Part shown: positions 9,851 through 18,940 of the stretch, piece by piece
How the letters are laid out: every line of letters starts with the position of its first letter
How positions within the stretch are numbered: position 1 is the stretch's first letter
From: Conidiobolus incongruus B7586
Lineage: Eukaryota > Entomophthoromycota > Entomophthoromycetes > Entomophthorales > Conidiobolaceae
Length of the DNA stretch: 30,337 nucleotides
NCBI GenBank assembly: GCA_000697335.1
Contig: JNEM01007219.1
Coordinates: forward strand, 1 to 30,337
Direction of reading: 5' to 3'
Program-made: the position numbers and the translations under genes
The notes under the pieces: model-generated
Told to the model about the DNA's origin: nothing
Databases searched by the model: none
The model's input: only the letters and a program-made list of their open reading frames with translations

Positions 9851-11773
9851 ATGTTTAGAAACAAATTTTTGAAATATTCTAATAAATTTTCACATCTATC
9901 CAAAACTATCAGTAATTCGTTCCCAGAGACGAGCGCCACATTCAATTCATTACCTAACATTATCTCAAAATCCAGCGAATTACTTAACCAAAATAGATTA
10001 CATAATTTAAGTACAATACAACAGTATTTCAAATCCAGTGCAGGTTCAAATTCGATATTTTTCAGTCACAATAGATTAATCATTAAAGAGTTACCAACGC
10101 AGAGTACAGTGAGATTTCAAATTAAATTAAAATTTAAGGGACGCCACTTTAGTTCAACTGCGAAGCGACTGGAATTGGAGAAGGGACAATGGAATGTACC
10201 TAGGCTATCATATACCCCCCACAAAATGCTGCCGCCACCGGAGATACCGGTTCCGGCATCGCTTTTTGGGCGAATTCGCACGGCTGTTAAGAAAGTGCTG
10301 TTCAGGTACGAACGGCCTTGGACGCTGGATGACGTGATGGCAGTGTTCTCATGGGTCTTCCTTAGTCAGACGATGTTTATTTTAATAGGAACTACCACAT
10401 TCGTTAGTTTATTACTCGCTGTGGGCAACAGTCTCCAATTTCAAGATTTCATTACAAAACGTCTGGGGATGATTCTGTCGCAGCAGATTGGGATGAATGT
10501 CACGTTCGAGTCGGCTATTCTCCCAAATTGGAAGGGTGGCAAAATCACCTTAAATAAAGTGAGGATTCAGTACAATGTGGAAAATTTACCGAATTTAGAG
10601 CCTTCGCCAACTGCTACTGTTTGGAATTTGGAAATTGATAAAATTGATATTACACTGTCGTTGATGAGGTGGTTGGATAATAAGGGACTCGTTCAAGATT
10701 TCGATATATCCGGTGTGCGCGGTGTCATCGATCGTAGCAGAGTGCATTATCCTGAAAATTTCCACTGGTCCGCTGAGGAGACTAGGAATAAACGTAACGG
10801 ACCTGGATTGGAGTTTGAGTCGGTTCAAGTGAAAGATTTGATGATTACACTACTGCAACCATATGGTATGAGACCCTATAAAGTATCTATTTTCAATGCT
10901 CAAACAAATCAGTTGAGAACTAGATGGCTATTCTACGACATCATCGGCGCCAATTCAATTGTTGGAATGTTTGACAACTGTCTTTTTAGCGTGCATCAAG
11001 CCCAAGCATCCAGTGACATATGTCCCACAGACTCATCGCATCAACACGAAACCTCTTTCAAACGCTCACAAATTCGCATCGATGGTGTTCCCATCGACCA
11101 TTTGAACAATGGGGTATCAGGTCCCTTTGGCTGGATCAAGTCCGGATCTGTTGATTTTTGCCTCGATTTGACCATCCCTCTCCAATGTGACAACAATCCT
11201 CTAAAACAGCTCGCTGCAGATCTCTTTAACAAGCTGGATGAGTGTCTGATATCCCAAATCCCATCAGATAGTGATGCTCCATTCAATAATATCCTGTACA
11301 AAGTTCTTAAAGAGCTCCCACGTCCTCCTGATCTCGAGCATTTACGACAGGAATCCAAGTTTGTAGGCATTGATGCATCGCTCAGATTCAGAGATATCAA
11401 AGCAGCTGTACCTCTCGTCACTGATGATATCACTTACGCATCACAAGCGGTCGTCCGACCCGTGGTTGCATTTATGAACGCTCACCGCACCAGCATTCCA
11501 ATCCATACCAAATTCAAAGTAGATCTTGACAAGTTCGACGGCAGCTGGACCCAATATGATGCCGAACTTGATGTCATACTATCGGACAAGGTAGGCGAAG
11601 AACTGATGAATTTAGTGTACGACGAGCAAGAGAGAAACAGACGACTAAAACGAGTGGGCTTATGGGGTTTACAAAATGCAACTCGAAATATTATTATGCT
11701 GATCGAGTATGCGAGAGGAGTTAGAGGATTTTGGCATTATTTAGGTGTGACTCCCGATCATCACCATGTATAA
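9851..11773 (+). CDS. MDM31: Mdm31/Mdm32-family mitochondrial inner-membrane protein
   Basis: This is a single exon of 640 residues; from memory the yeast Mdm31 and Mdm32 are about 580-620. In yeast these proteins of the inner mitochondrial membrane are needed for normal organelle shape, mtDNA nucleoid stability and lipid homeostasis. The N-terminal 110 residues are rich in Ser, Asn, Lys and Arg with almost no acid, as in a mitochondrial presequence. The family core starts at YERPWTLDDVMAVFSW (residue 153 on), leading into a membrane segment at about 165-193. Other family blocks are ILPNWKGGKITL, YDIIGANSIVGMFDNCLFS, GPFGWIKSGSVDF, VGIDASLRFRDIKAAVP and SYASQ-like VRPVVAFMNAHRTSIPIH. A short hydrophobic patch near the C-terminus (IIMLIE) could be the second membrane contact. 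Whether it is Mdm31 or its paralogue Mdm32 was not resolved. Codon use is less AT-biased than in neighbouring genes, especially in the second half. Confidence 0.88.
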   Translation: MFRNKFLKYSNKFSHLSKTISNSFPETSATFNSLPNIISKSSELLNQNRLHNLSTIQQYFKSSAGSNSIFFSHNRLIIKELPTQSTVRFQIKLKFKGRHFSSTAKRLELEKGQWNVPRLSYTPHKMLPPPEIPVPASLFGRIRTAVKKVLFRYERPWTLDDVMAVFSWVFLSQTMFILIGTTTFVSLLLAVGNSLQFQDFITKRLGMILSQQIGMNVTFESAILPNWKGGKITLNKVRIQYNVENLPNLEPSPTATVWNLEIDKIDITLSLMRWLDNKGLVQDFDISGVRGVIDRSRVHYPENFHWSAEETRNKRNGPGLEFESVQVKDLMITLLQPYGMRPYKVSIFNAQTNQLRTRWLFYDIIGANSIVGMFDNCLFSVHQAQASSDICPTDSSHQHETSFKRSQIRIDGVPIDHLNNGVSGPFGWIKSGSVDFCLDLTIPLQCDNNPLKQLAADLFNKLDECLISQIPSDSDAPFNNILYKVLKELPRPPDLEHLRQESKFVGIDASLRFRDIKAAVPLVTDDITYASQAVVRPVVAFMNAHRTSIPIHTKFKVDLDKFDGSWTQYDAELDVILSDKVGEELMNLVYDEQERNRRLKRVGLWGLQNATRNIIMLIEYARGVRGFWHYLGVTPDHHHV

Positions 11774-11943
11774 AATAAATTTTATATAATTTCATTTATT
11801 TAAATTTAAATCAATTACCCTATTTATTATGCTATTGATTTGGTGATAAATTATTTGTAATTAATCATTTATTTAAAAATTGAGTATATAAAGCATCATT
11901 TTTTAAAGTTTTAAATGTTATTCGTTTATTCATTTTAAAAAAT

Positions 11944-13065
11944 ATGTTTGATAATACTTTTTACCCTCGACAAAGTGCCACCTACAATACATTCTTAACT
12001 CAGCAAAGACAAGTCAAGCACACTACCAACTATGTAATCTACATATTCTATCTCACTCTCGTCGCTGTCTGTTTACTCGTCAACTTATCCTACTTTTCCT
12101 ACTTTAAAAACAATTATGAAACATCCATATCCCAAGACCGTAAGTATTGCGAACTCATACACTTTAAAGGTAGTCAAACCTTTCGCAGTGAAGAGATCAA
12201 AGCCATCAAAATGAAATTGAATCACAACACAATTCTCAAATCTCTCAACGTTCACCAGGAGCATTATGTCCAAAAAGATGAAATTATTGTGGACTACGAA
12301 TTAATGAGTTCTTCAAATGATTTCAAATCCAAAGTAAAAATCCACCAATCTGGAGATAAGTTGAAATTCGGAGTGAAGAGTTCTAAAAGTGAAATCTTTT
12401 TGATTTTGAATATTCAGTTGCCTAAAAGGTTGACCAATTTGGATTTGGTCGAGTTGAAGGTTAAGGGAGATCAGAGCGACATGAGTACAATTCGCTTCGA
12501 TCTAGATCATAGCTTTCGATTGAATAAGTTAAAGTTGGATAATATTAATTCTCTGCTGCTGATGAATCAATTTAATGTGACTAACTGCGATTTGAAGATA
12601 AGATTAGGTAATTTATTACTCGACCATACGCAAATTGACAGATTGAAGATTGAGCATCAACTTGGAATGATTCAGTTCAACAAAACCAACTTAAATGCTT
12701 TGGAATTGGGTGGAAACATTTCCAAAGTGACAGGCAATCTCATAGGAAGTCAAGAAATCCAAGTGAAAAATAGCAAAGGGACAGTTGATCTCAAGCTCAG
12801 TGACATTCCATCTAAATCCAATATCCAACTCGACTCCGAATATGGCGATATTCAACTCCAGATGTCAAAACGCTACAGAGGATGGTTTGAAATCACGTCG
12901 AAAGAAGGAAAAGCAGAAATCGAAGAGAGGAGTTGCTGTTTTAGTGATATTCATTTGATTAATAATTCAACAGCTTCAGTATTTGGGTATAAAGGTCCTT
13001 TTGGATTGTTGAGTTCGGATTGTAAAATTAGTTCAAAGTTTGGTAATACTAAATTAATCTTTTGA
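11944..13065 (+). CDS. Membrane-anchored beta-rich protein of unknown function (DUF4097-like tail)
   Basis: This single exon encodes 373 residues I cannot assign to a named gene. It has a short N-terminal tail of about 30 residues, then one hydrophobic segment at about 31-54 (YVIYIFYLTLVAVCLLVNLS). The rest is polar and made of alternating short beta-strand patterns, suggesting a type II membrane protein with a large lumenal or extracellular domain. The C-terminal half contains repeated turns such as SNIQLDSEYGDIQLQMSKRY followed by GWFEITSKEGKAEIE. These recall the right-handed beta-solenoid DUF4097/DUF2807 adhesin-like domains known in bacteria and early-diverging fungi. There is no Cys-rich motif and no catalytic signature. 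It starts 170 bp after the MDM31-like stop on the same strand and ends 120 bp from the MED6 stop, so the two are convergent. The gene is very likely real (long frame, normal codons); the function is open. Confidence 0.75.
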   Translation: MFDNTFYPRQSATYNTFLTQQRQVKHTTNYVIYIFYLTLVAVCLLVNLSYFSYFKNNYETSISQDRKYCELIHFKGSQTFRSEEIKAIKMKLNHNTILKSLNVHQEHYVQKDEIIVDYELMSSSNDFKSKVKIHQSGDKLKFGVKSSKSEIFLILNIQLPKRLTNLDLVELKVKGDQSDMSTIRFDLDHSFRLNKLKLDNINSLLLMNQFNVTNCDLKIRLGNLLLDHTQIDRLKIEHQLGMIQFNKTNLNALELGGNISKVTGNLIGSQEIQVKNSKGTVDLKLSDIPSKSNIQLDSEYGDIQLQMSKRYRGWFEITSKEGKAEIEERSCCFSDIHLINNSTASVFGYKGPFGLLSSDCKISSKFGNTKLIF

Positions 13066-13185
13066 TTTTATTGAATGATAAATTGAAATAATAATAAAAA
13101 TATTTATAATGTCATAAATCTGTATATTATTGTACTATATATATTTAAATTAAATTGTATAGTATATAATGATTTCAATGTTAAG

Positions 13186-14171
13186 CTATTGTGGTGGCTG
13201 TTCCATCTGCGATTTCCTCTTCTTGCCCCTTGAGCTCTCACCAGTCTTCTTCCTTTTGGGTTTGGGCAACGGCTTCTCATCCTCATTCAACTCTTTTTTC
13301 ACACTCGTAGTCATCTTTTGTTTTTGCGCCGAATCCTCCTTATCTCCAATCCCATTGCTAGTAGAAGTGGGTTGCTTAGCATTAGGTTTAGGTGCTGGTT
13401 CGGTAGGCAAATTCATCACTTTGAAAAATGCACGTTCAGCACAGCCTCGATAGTCCCTGATTTGCTGAGATTTGAGGTTCACCTTTTTATTTTCGCCAGC
13501 GAATTGAGGATCGTTGTTCCAGCGGTATCCCCTAAATGGTAGGAAGTTCACAGCTTGACTGGATTCTTTAAATGCATTCATGAGGTGATAGAGTGATGTC
13601 ATCTATTTTAGGTTATTGTTAGATTTAAAATATATTGTTAGTTGAACCTTTACCATTCTGTTTGCCAACACTGAATACAAATCGGGACATTGATAAATAT
13701 TACCATTCAAAATATAATAAAGTGCAATAGGAGTAGCTATTTCAACATCAATATATCATATTACTATATAATTCATATCAATTTACCATCAGTTGGCGAA
13801 GATCTCCTCTGTTTTTGAATTACAAATAAGTTGGGGGGATTCTCTTGTAAAATTACGAATTCTATACCTGTCATTTTACTAAAAAATTGATTAATTAATC
13901 ATCAAGCAGAAATTAATAATCCTAATTACGTTAAATCCATATTAGCCTGTTCCATTGCATTGTGAGTTGTTTGCATTTTTATCATAGCATTATTCGAAGT
14001 AGGGTCCCAGAAAGGTGATAAACTGAAGTAATCTAGGACGTTTTGGCTATTAAGACCTCCATTTTGCTATTTGAAAATATTAATAATATAGTAATGATAT
14101 GATATTAAATTGGTTACCATTATCCACTCAGGTAATCTCCATTCAATATTTAATAATTCAGTTTCTGACAT
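13186..14171 (-). CDS. MED6: Mediator complex subunit 6
   Basis: Med6 is a head-module subunit of Mediator, which links activators to RNA polymerase II in the nucleus. Five exons join in frame: 14171-14118, 14066-13930, 13878-13787, 13736-13654 and 13602-13186, giving 260 residues (human about 246, yeast 295). The four introns are 50-51 nt, GT-AG. The product starts MSETELLNIEWRLPEWIM and continues with the family blocks NSQNVLDYFSLSPFWDPTSN, MTGIEFVILQENPPNLFVIQ, ATPIALYYILNGNIYQCPDL, YSVLANRM and TSLYHLMNAF. The C-terminus after about residue 190 is a basic, Lys- and Pro-rich low-complexity tail (PKPKRKKTGESSRGKKRK), likely unstructured and able to hold a nuclear-localisation signal. The start codon matches the family N-terminus. 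Identification is firm from the order and spacing of the blocks. Confidence 0.93.
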
Positions 14172-14400
14172 TTGTTTATTGTAGTTAATTTAATTTTTTG
14201 TTGAATTGGTACTGAAATTTAGCCTGAATTTAGTTATTTTACAAGAAAGAGAGATTATTATGGGATTGTAACAATACTTCACAAATTTTAACCAAATTAA
14301 TAGATAAAAGAGTGAATTACAATAATATCTTGTAAGCAAATAAAAAATTTTATTAATGGTATAAATAATTAAAACAAAATATTAATAACAATAATAAAAT

Positions 14401-16102
14401 TTATGATAAATATTTTAAATCATTAATTCTCAAATTCAACTCCTCCAACTCTTTCAATTGATTTCTCTCAATTTGTTCTAACTGTCTGTACTTCTCCTCA
14501 ATTGTGCTTTGTAAATATTGTAAGTCTTGAATCTTTTCGTCATTGGTATTGTTGTCACTGCTGGTGGGCTGTTGTTGGTATTTCGTCAGTTGGATCAGTT
14601 GGTTGAGGAAGTTCTCCAATGCTTGAAAATCTTCAACGGTGTTGGCTATGAGTTGGTCGCCTTCACATTTAGCGAGTTCTTCCTCTACTTGTTTCAGTTC
14701 CCGTTGGATGGCTTCTACTTCAGATGCGGAGGGACCTGAATCAAATGGTAAGAAATCAAATATTTTTTGAAATGAGCTGATGATTTACCTGAGGAAATAG
14801 GTTGTGATTTTTGAGTACTAGCTGGTTGAGTACTAGTTTTTTGAACTATAATTAAAGGTTAGATCAGAGTGTATAATTAATATAGCACTAGGATAATTAC
14901 TCTCATCCTGTCTTGGTGCATTATTAAATAAATCAGTATTGTTATTACTGTTATTGTAATTGGGTTGGTAACTGGAAGTAGGCTGATAGCCTGCATTGGA
15001 TTGATAAGTGTTAGTAGGTTGGATGGGAGGTGGAATTGCGGGTGTATTCATGGAAGGACCATCAAAATCCAATAGATCTCGCTTTGAAGGAGGTTGATGT
15101 GGGAAGTATCCTGGAGAACTGGCGTTTGAATTCATGGACAATTGAGGAGTGTTACTCTGGTAGGGTGATTGCGTATCCCTGGGACCGCTACGGTATTGAT
15201 TTTGAAGATGGATGGGTAATGATGGAGGAATGGAAATGCCTTTACTCTTCCAGTTGAGGATATGGAGAAGCATAGCAAATTGATCTTTATGGAGAGAACC
15301 AGATTTTTGTACATCAACCAAATTCCTATCCAACAATGTAAAATAAATCTAATATTCGCTATTAATAGTAAGAATTACCATGTCTGTTGAACATCCTGGA
15401 GGTTCAATCCTTTACTAATAAAATAGTTTTGAGTTTGGTGATCTGAAACAAATAATAAATAAAATAATATATAACATTTAAATTTTGGTTACATGTAACG
15501 TATCCCATAGGATTCGAAGCGAATCTAGTAAAAATAGCATCATAAGCAGATCTATCGTGAGAAGGAACGTGCCAATCATATTTGATAGCTTTAGCTCCCA
15601 TCGATGAAGGTGACTGTCAAAACCGTTAAAATATAATAAAAATAAATAAAACATTCTAGACTTACCATATTAGAAGGGGAAGGTAAAGCCAAATTAGGTT
15701 TAAAACCAAAGTTGGAAGATTTACTTGGGGGCATTAAACTTGGTGGTAAAGTTTGTGGTAATTGAGGTAATGAACCATTGAGAGTGGCAAAGATCAGATG
15801 CATAGCTAAAACGAATTCGTCAATGTCTAGTTGGCCATCTTTGTCCAAATCACTCAAGTTCCTATAATATAAAATTAGTATTTTGCCATGTTAAAGAATT
15901 TATCAATCAACCATATTTCAGCTAATTTAGGTTTAGGTAAATTAGATTGAGAAAATATTAGAGAAGCTTGTTGACCTAAAAACCCATTAATATCACTTAT
16001 TATACTTTATAAATAAAAATTACCAGAAATTTTCCCGTTGATAGGATTTGAAGAGTGAAAAACACCTGTATACTTTTGTCTATCTTGAGGACTAATATTC
16101 AT
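14401..16102 (-). CDS. Endocytic protein with two EH domains and a coiled coil (Eps15/Ede1-like)
   Basis: Proteins of this class are scaffolds at clathrin-coated sites and bind NPF peptides through EH domains. Eight exons join in frame: 16102-16024, 15975-15912, 15861-15666, 15613-15493, 15442-15379, 15325-14901, 14845-14789 and 14735-14401, giving 446 residues. EH1 (about 8-75) has [20 protein letters not shown], then the conserved Trp48 and an intact calcium-type loop [12 protein letters not shown] (52-63) before [10 protein letters not shown]2 (about 128-205) starts [18 protein letters not shown] and keeps Trp174, but its loop ([12 protein letters not shown]) lacks the last acidic ligand. 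A Pro/Ser/Gln/Asn-rich linker follows, then about 110 residues of heptad-like coiled coil. It is far shorter than yeast Ede1 and lacks an obvious third EH or UBA domain, so it may be a distinct short Eps15 relative. The second intron begins with GTTGAT, an unusual donor, but has a good TACTAAT branch site. Confidence 0.85.
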
Positions 16103-16626
16103 TTTGGATCAATATGTTTATTATTCTGAATAATTGAAATTACTAGTTATATTCAATGTGACATGAAAATTTATTTAAGTGAATAATTGGGGATTGTTGG
16201 ATATGGGATTTTCTTAAACTCGTGGCTGTATTTGAAACTTCACTTAAATGCTTTAATAATTCAATTTATTTGTGGTAAATTTTTATGATATTTATTATTA
16301 TATATAAAATATGTTGTTGATAATGATATAGTGCTAATTAATAGATTAATCGATTATTATCAAAAATATTATATTATTACAATGCAAATATAGAATGAAG
16401 TTATTGATTAAATATATATAATTAACAGATAATATGGAAAAAATAAAAGCAAAAAATAGTTGAAATAAAAATTAAAGTTGAATATTAAAAATTGAATAAT
16501 AGATTAAAAAATATAATGAAATATAAAGAACGGTTAAAAAATATTAGTAAATATAAGGTGAATAAGAATAAAAATGAATTGTAGGGAGAATAGTAAATAA
16601 ATACGAATATTATTTCCAACTTGTAT
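16103..16626. other. Intergenic stretch between the EH-protein start and tRNA-Ala(TGC)
   Basis: This is AT-rich DNA, A-rich on the plus strand at 16430-16620. It must contain the promoter of the EH-protein gene. No reading frame or specific element was recognised. Confidence 0.5.
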
Positions 16627-16699
16627 GGGGATGTAGCTCAATTGGTAGAGCGCTCGCTTTGCATGCGAGAGGCACGGGGATCGAAACCCTGCATTTCCA
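16627..16699 (+). tRNA. tRNA-Ala, anticodon TGC
   Basis: This is a 73-nt cloverleaf without intron. The acceptor stem GGGGATG/CATTTCC contains two G-U pairs, including the alanine-type one at position 3, and the discriminator is A. The anticodon stem CTCGC/GCGAG closes loop TTTGCAT, anticodon TGC, reading GCA/GCG. The T arm is CGGGG-ATCGAAA-CCCTG. The loop has A54 and A60, the same seven bases as in eukaryotic initiator tRNA. In plant tRNA-Ala, as I recall, A54 is also present, so this is likely normal for the family. The gene shares almost its whole body with tRNA-Ala(AGC) at 6244-6316; the two differ mainly in the acceptor stem and anticodon. Confidence 0.95.
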
Positions 16700-16722
16700 C
16701 GCAAAAACTAATAGTCAATATC

Positions 16723-16727
16723 TTTTT
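16723..16727 (+). terminator. Probable Pol III terminator of tRNA-Ala(TGC)
   Basis: A run of five T lies 24 nt after the tRNA 3' end. It is the first run of four or more T downstream. Confidence 0.6.
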
Positions 16728-16908
16728 ATAATAATTCTATTATTATTTATAATCATAATCATTTACTTAAAATTGTTATAATCAAAAGGGATAACTGATG
16801 AATTTCAACTTATTAAAATTTTAGATTTTTTAAAATGAATATATGATTTATACAAATTATTATTTATTTTTGACTTTCAATAGCTTTCTCTAATATTTGA
16901 GAATTATT

Positions 16909-17259
16909 TTAACCAGCTTTAAATAGTAAAATGGCAGTGTCATTAACATAAAAATATATAAAATGTCTAGTTTCTAAATTTAATAGAGTTAATTGATGAA
17001 TAAATATTAAAATAATGAGATATTTACCATGAGTGACGTAAGAGCCGAAACTTCTACCAACGATACAGTGCCAGTTAGGTAAATACTTTCTATCGAATTC
17101 TTTTTTAATATTAGCAGCTACGTCTTTTTCCGAGTTAAATTTGGCCAATGAAGTTTGTGCCAATTGAATAGCCACTTCCTGCTGTTCGTCTGCCATATCT
17201 ACACTTTTTACAACCACACGATCATTGCTATTGATATTTAAATCAGATTTTTCAGCCAT
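16909..17259 (-). CDS. Dynein light chain LC8 (DYNLL type)
   Basis: LC8 is a small dimeric hub protein of cytoplasmic dynein that also binds many short linear motifs in other partners. Two exons join in frame (17259-17028 and 16973-16909) across a 54-nt GT-AG intron, giving 98 residues; animal LC8 has 89. The start is the ATG at 17259 (MAEKSDLN); a TTG four codons upstream is in frame but need not be used. The core is nearly invariant: [49 protein letters not shown] and [20 protein letters not shown]. The intron splits the Glu codon of THET, and the spliced sequence restores that motif, which confirms the junction. The extra length is an N-terminal tail of about ten residues. It is divergent to the PP4 gene, sharing a 400-bp intergenic region. 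Confidence 0.95.
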   Translation of the reverse strand: MAEKSDLNINSNDRVVVKSVDMADEQQEVAIQLAQTSLAKFNSEKDVAANIKKEFDRKYLPNWHCIVGRSFGSYVTHGKYLIILIFIHQLTLLNLETRHFIYFYVNDTAILLFKAG

Positions 17260-17659
17260 ATTGATATTCAATTGTTTGTATTATGTTTTTTTAAATTAAG
17301 TTTAAAAAGTTAAATGGCAAATTTTTAACTTTATCAAGTCATCATAATTTTAATAATTTAACATATTCCCAAAATTGAATTAACTAATTCTGAAATTAAA
17401 ATCCCATAAAATGCTGAATTTAATGAAACGATTATTTAGTGGAAATTCCCTTGCATGAAAATTGAGTTTTTTACAAATTCTAATAATGACAAAAAATTAA
17501 TATTATTAATATTGTATTCAGTTCATTAAAAATTATTAATAATCCATTTTTTTCAAAAATAATTAAATAAGCATTTCATCCTCCCTACAAATTTATAAAC
17601 ACTAAATTCTATCAAGATTTACCAATACCTATATTTTTAACATCTTTCAACAAATTATA
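17260..17659. promoter_or_regulatory. Shared intergenic region between LC8 (-) and PP4 (+)
   Basis: These 400 bp separate two divergent start codons and must contain both promoters. The sequence is AT-rich with pyrimidine-rich tracts just upstream of the PP4 start (TTTCATCCTCCCTAC near 17572-17586). No TATA box or other element could be singled out from the AT background. Confidence 0.4.
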
Positions 17660-18940
17660 ATGTCTGCAGACCTAGATAGGTAGAATATATATTTATGATA
17701 TAGTAAAATATTTGAAAATAAATGGTTAATATCCATAGACAAATTGAAACCTTATGCAAATGCGAACTTATTACAGAGGAAGAGGTTAAAACTTTATGTG
17801 ATAAAGCTATCGATATTTTTTCAACTGAGGGAAATGTTCAGAATATTAGTTCACCCGTTACTGTAATATATTTTATTAGACGTTATTTATTGGCTTTATT
17901 CATATTGGTTCAATTGTTTAGATTTGTGGTGATATTCATGGTCAGTTTAATGACCTTACAGAACTATTTCGTGTTGGGGGTAAATGTCCAGATACTTCTT
18001 ACCTCTTTATGGGTACATAATATACTTTGATAAATAGAGTAAATTTCTAAATTTAATATTAGGCGATTTCGTCGATCGTGGGTACAATAGCGTTGAAACC
18101 ATTCTTCTTTTACTCGCTTTAAAGGTGAGATACCCCGATCGTATCACTTTAATTCGAGGCAATCACGAAAGTAGACAAATTACTCAAGTATACGGATTTT
18201 ATGAAGAGTGTCATAGAAAATTTGGTTCCGCTAACGTTTGGAAGTATTGCTGTGATGTCTTCGATTATATTAGTTTATCCGCTATTATCGATAACAAAAT
18301 TATATGTGTTCACGGAGGTCTCTCTCCTAATATATCCACAGTTCAGCAGGTATATTAGCCTCAAATTTGGATTAACATGTTTGCTTACGGAGTCTTAGAT
18401 AAGGTGTATCGATAGAAAACAGGAGGTTCCTCACGAAGGTCCGATGTGTGATTTACTTTGGTCTGATCCTGATCGTAATTTAATTTAATATTAATTTCTA
18501 TATTATCTCACATTTTTTAGAGGTTGAATCTTGGTCTTTAAGTCCTCGAGGTGCAGGTTATTTATTCGGAGCAGAAGTTACAAAAACTGTAATTTAACAT
18601 TTACTTTTATAATATCTTTAGCTAACCACATAATAAGTTCTTACATGATAACGATCTAGATATGATAGCTCGTGCTCATCAATTAGTTATGGAAGGCTAT
18701 AAATTGATGTTTGACGATCATCTTGTCACCGTATGGTCCGCTCCCAATTATTGTTACAGATGTGGTAATGTTGCTGCCATTCTCGAAATTGATTCGAATT
18801 TAGGCAAGCACTTCAAAGTTTTTGAATCTGCTCCATTCGTAATTATCACTAAATACTCTTTAATTATTTTATACTAATTCAATATATAGGATGTGAGAAG
18901 TTTACCCACCAAAAAACCAGCTCCTGATTATTTCCTTTAA
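17660..18940 (+). CDS. Serine/threonine protein phosphatase 4 catalytic subunit
   Basis: PP4 (Pph3 in yeast) is a PPP-family metallophosphatase that acts in DNA-damage recovery, among other roles. Eight exons join in frame: 17660-17679, 17739-17862, 17922-18012, 18063-18349, 18399-18474, 18521-18588, 18638-18838 and 18890-18940, giving 305 residues (human PP4C 307). The true start is in a 20-nt first exon, giving MSADLDRQIETL like other PP4s; the ATG at 17722 lies inside intron 1. Metal-site motifs are GDIHGQ (51-56), GDFVDRG (79-85) and RGNHE (110-114), followed by [29 protein letters not shown] and [19 protein letters not shown] is typical of the PP2A/PP4/PP6 group. The C-terminal PDYFL is the tail that is methylated in this group. 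Intron 6 uses an AAG acceptor after a GCTAACC branch site. PP6 is the main alternative; the [20 protein letters not shown] stretch favours PP4. Confidence 0.93.

Noticed and set aside
11041-11433. 130-codon frame on the minus strand inside the MDM31-like gene
   Set aside because: It is antisense to conserved Mdm31/32 sequence and its translation shows no family or domain pattern; the less AT-rich coding sequence explains the open antisense frame.
14833-15336. C-terminal read-through of the EH-protein exon ([20 protein letters not shown])
   Set aside because: It is the translation of a 55-nt GT-AG intron (14900-14846); removing it joins in frame to the coiled-coil exons.
17260-17271. TTG-initiated N-terminal extension of the LC8 gene
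   Set aside because: An ATG four codons later (17259) gives a normal start; nothing supports non-ATG initiation.
17722-18030. ATG at 17722 as the PP4 start ([11 protein letters not shown]) and the read-through after residue 47
   Set aside because: The ATG lies inside intron 1. The 20-nt exon at 17660 gives MSADLDRQIETL, as in other PP4 proteins, and a GT-AG intron at 17863-17921 restores the ICGDIHGQ motif.
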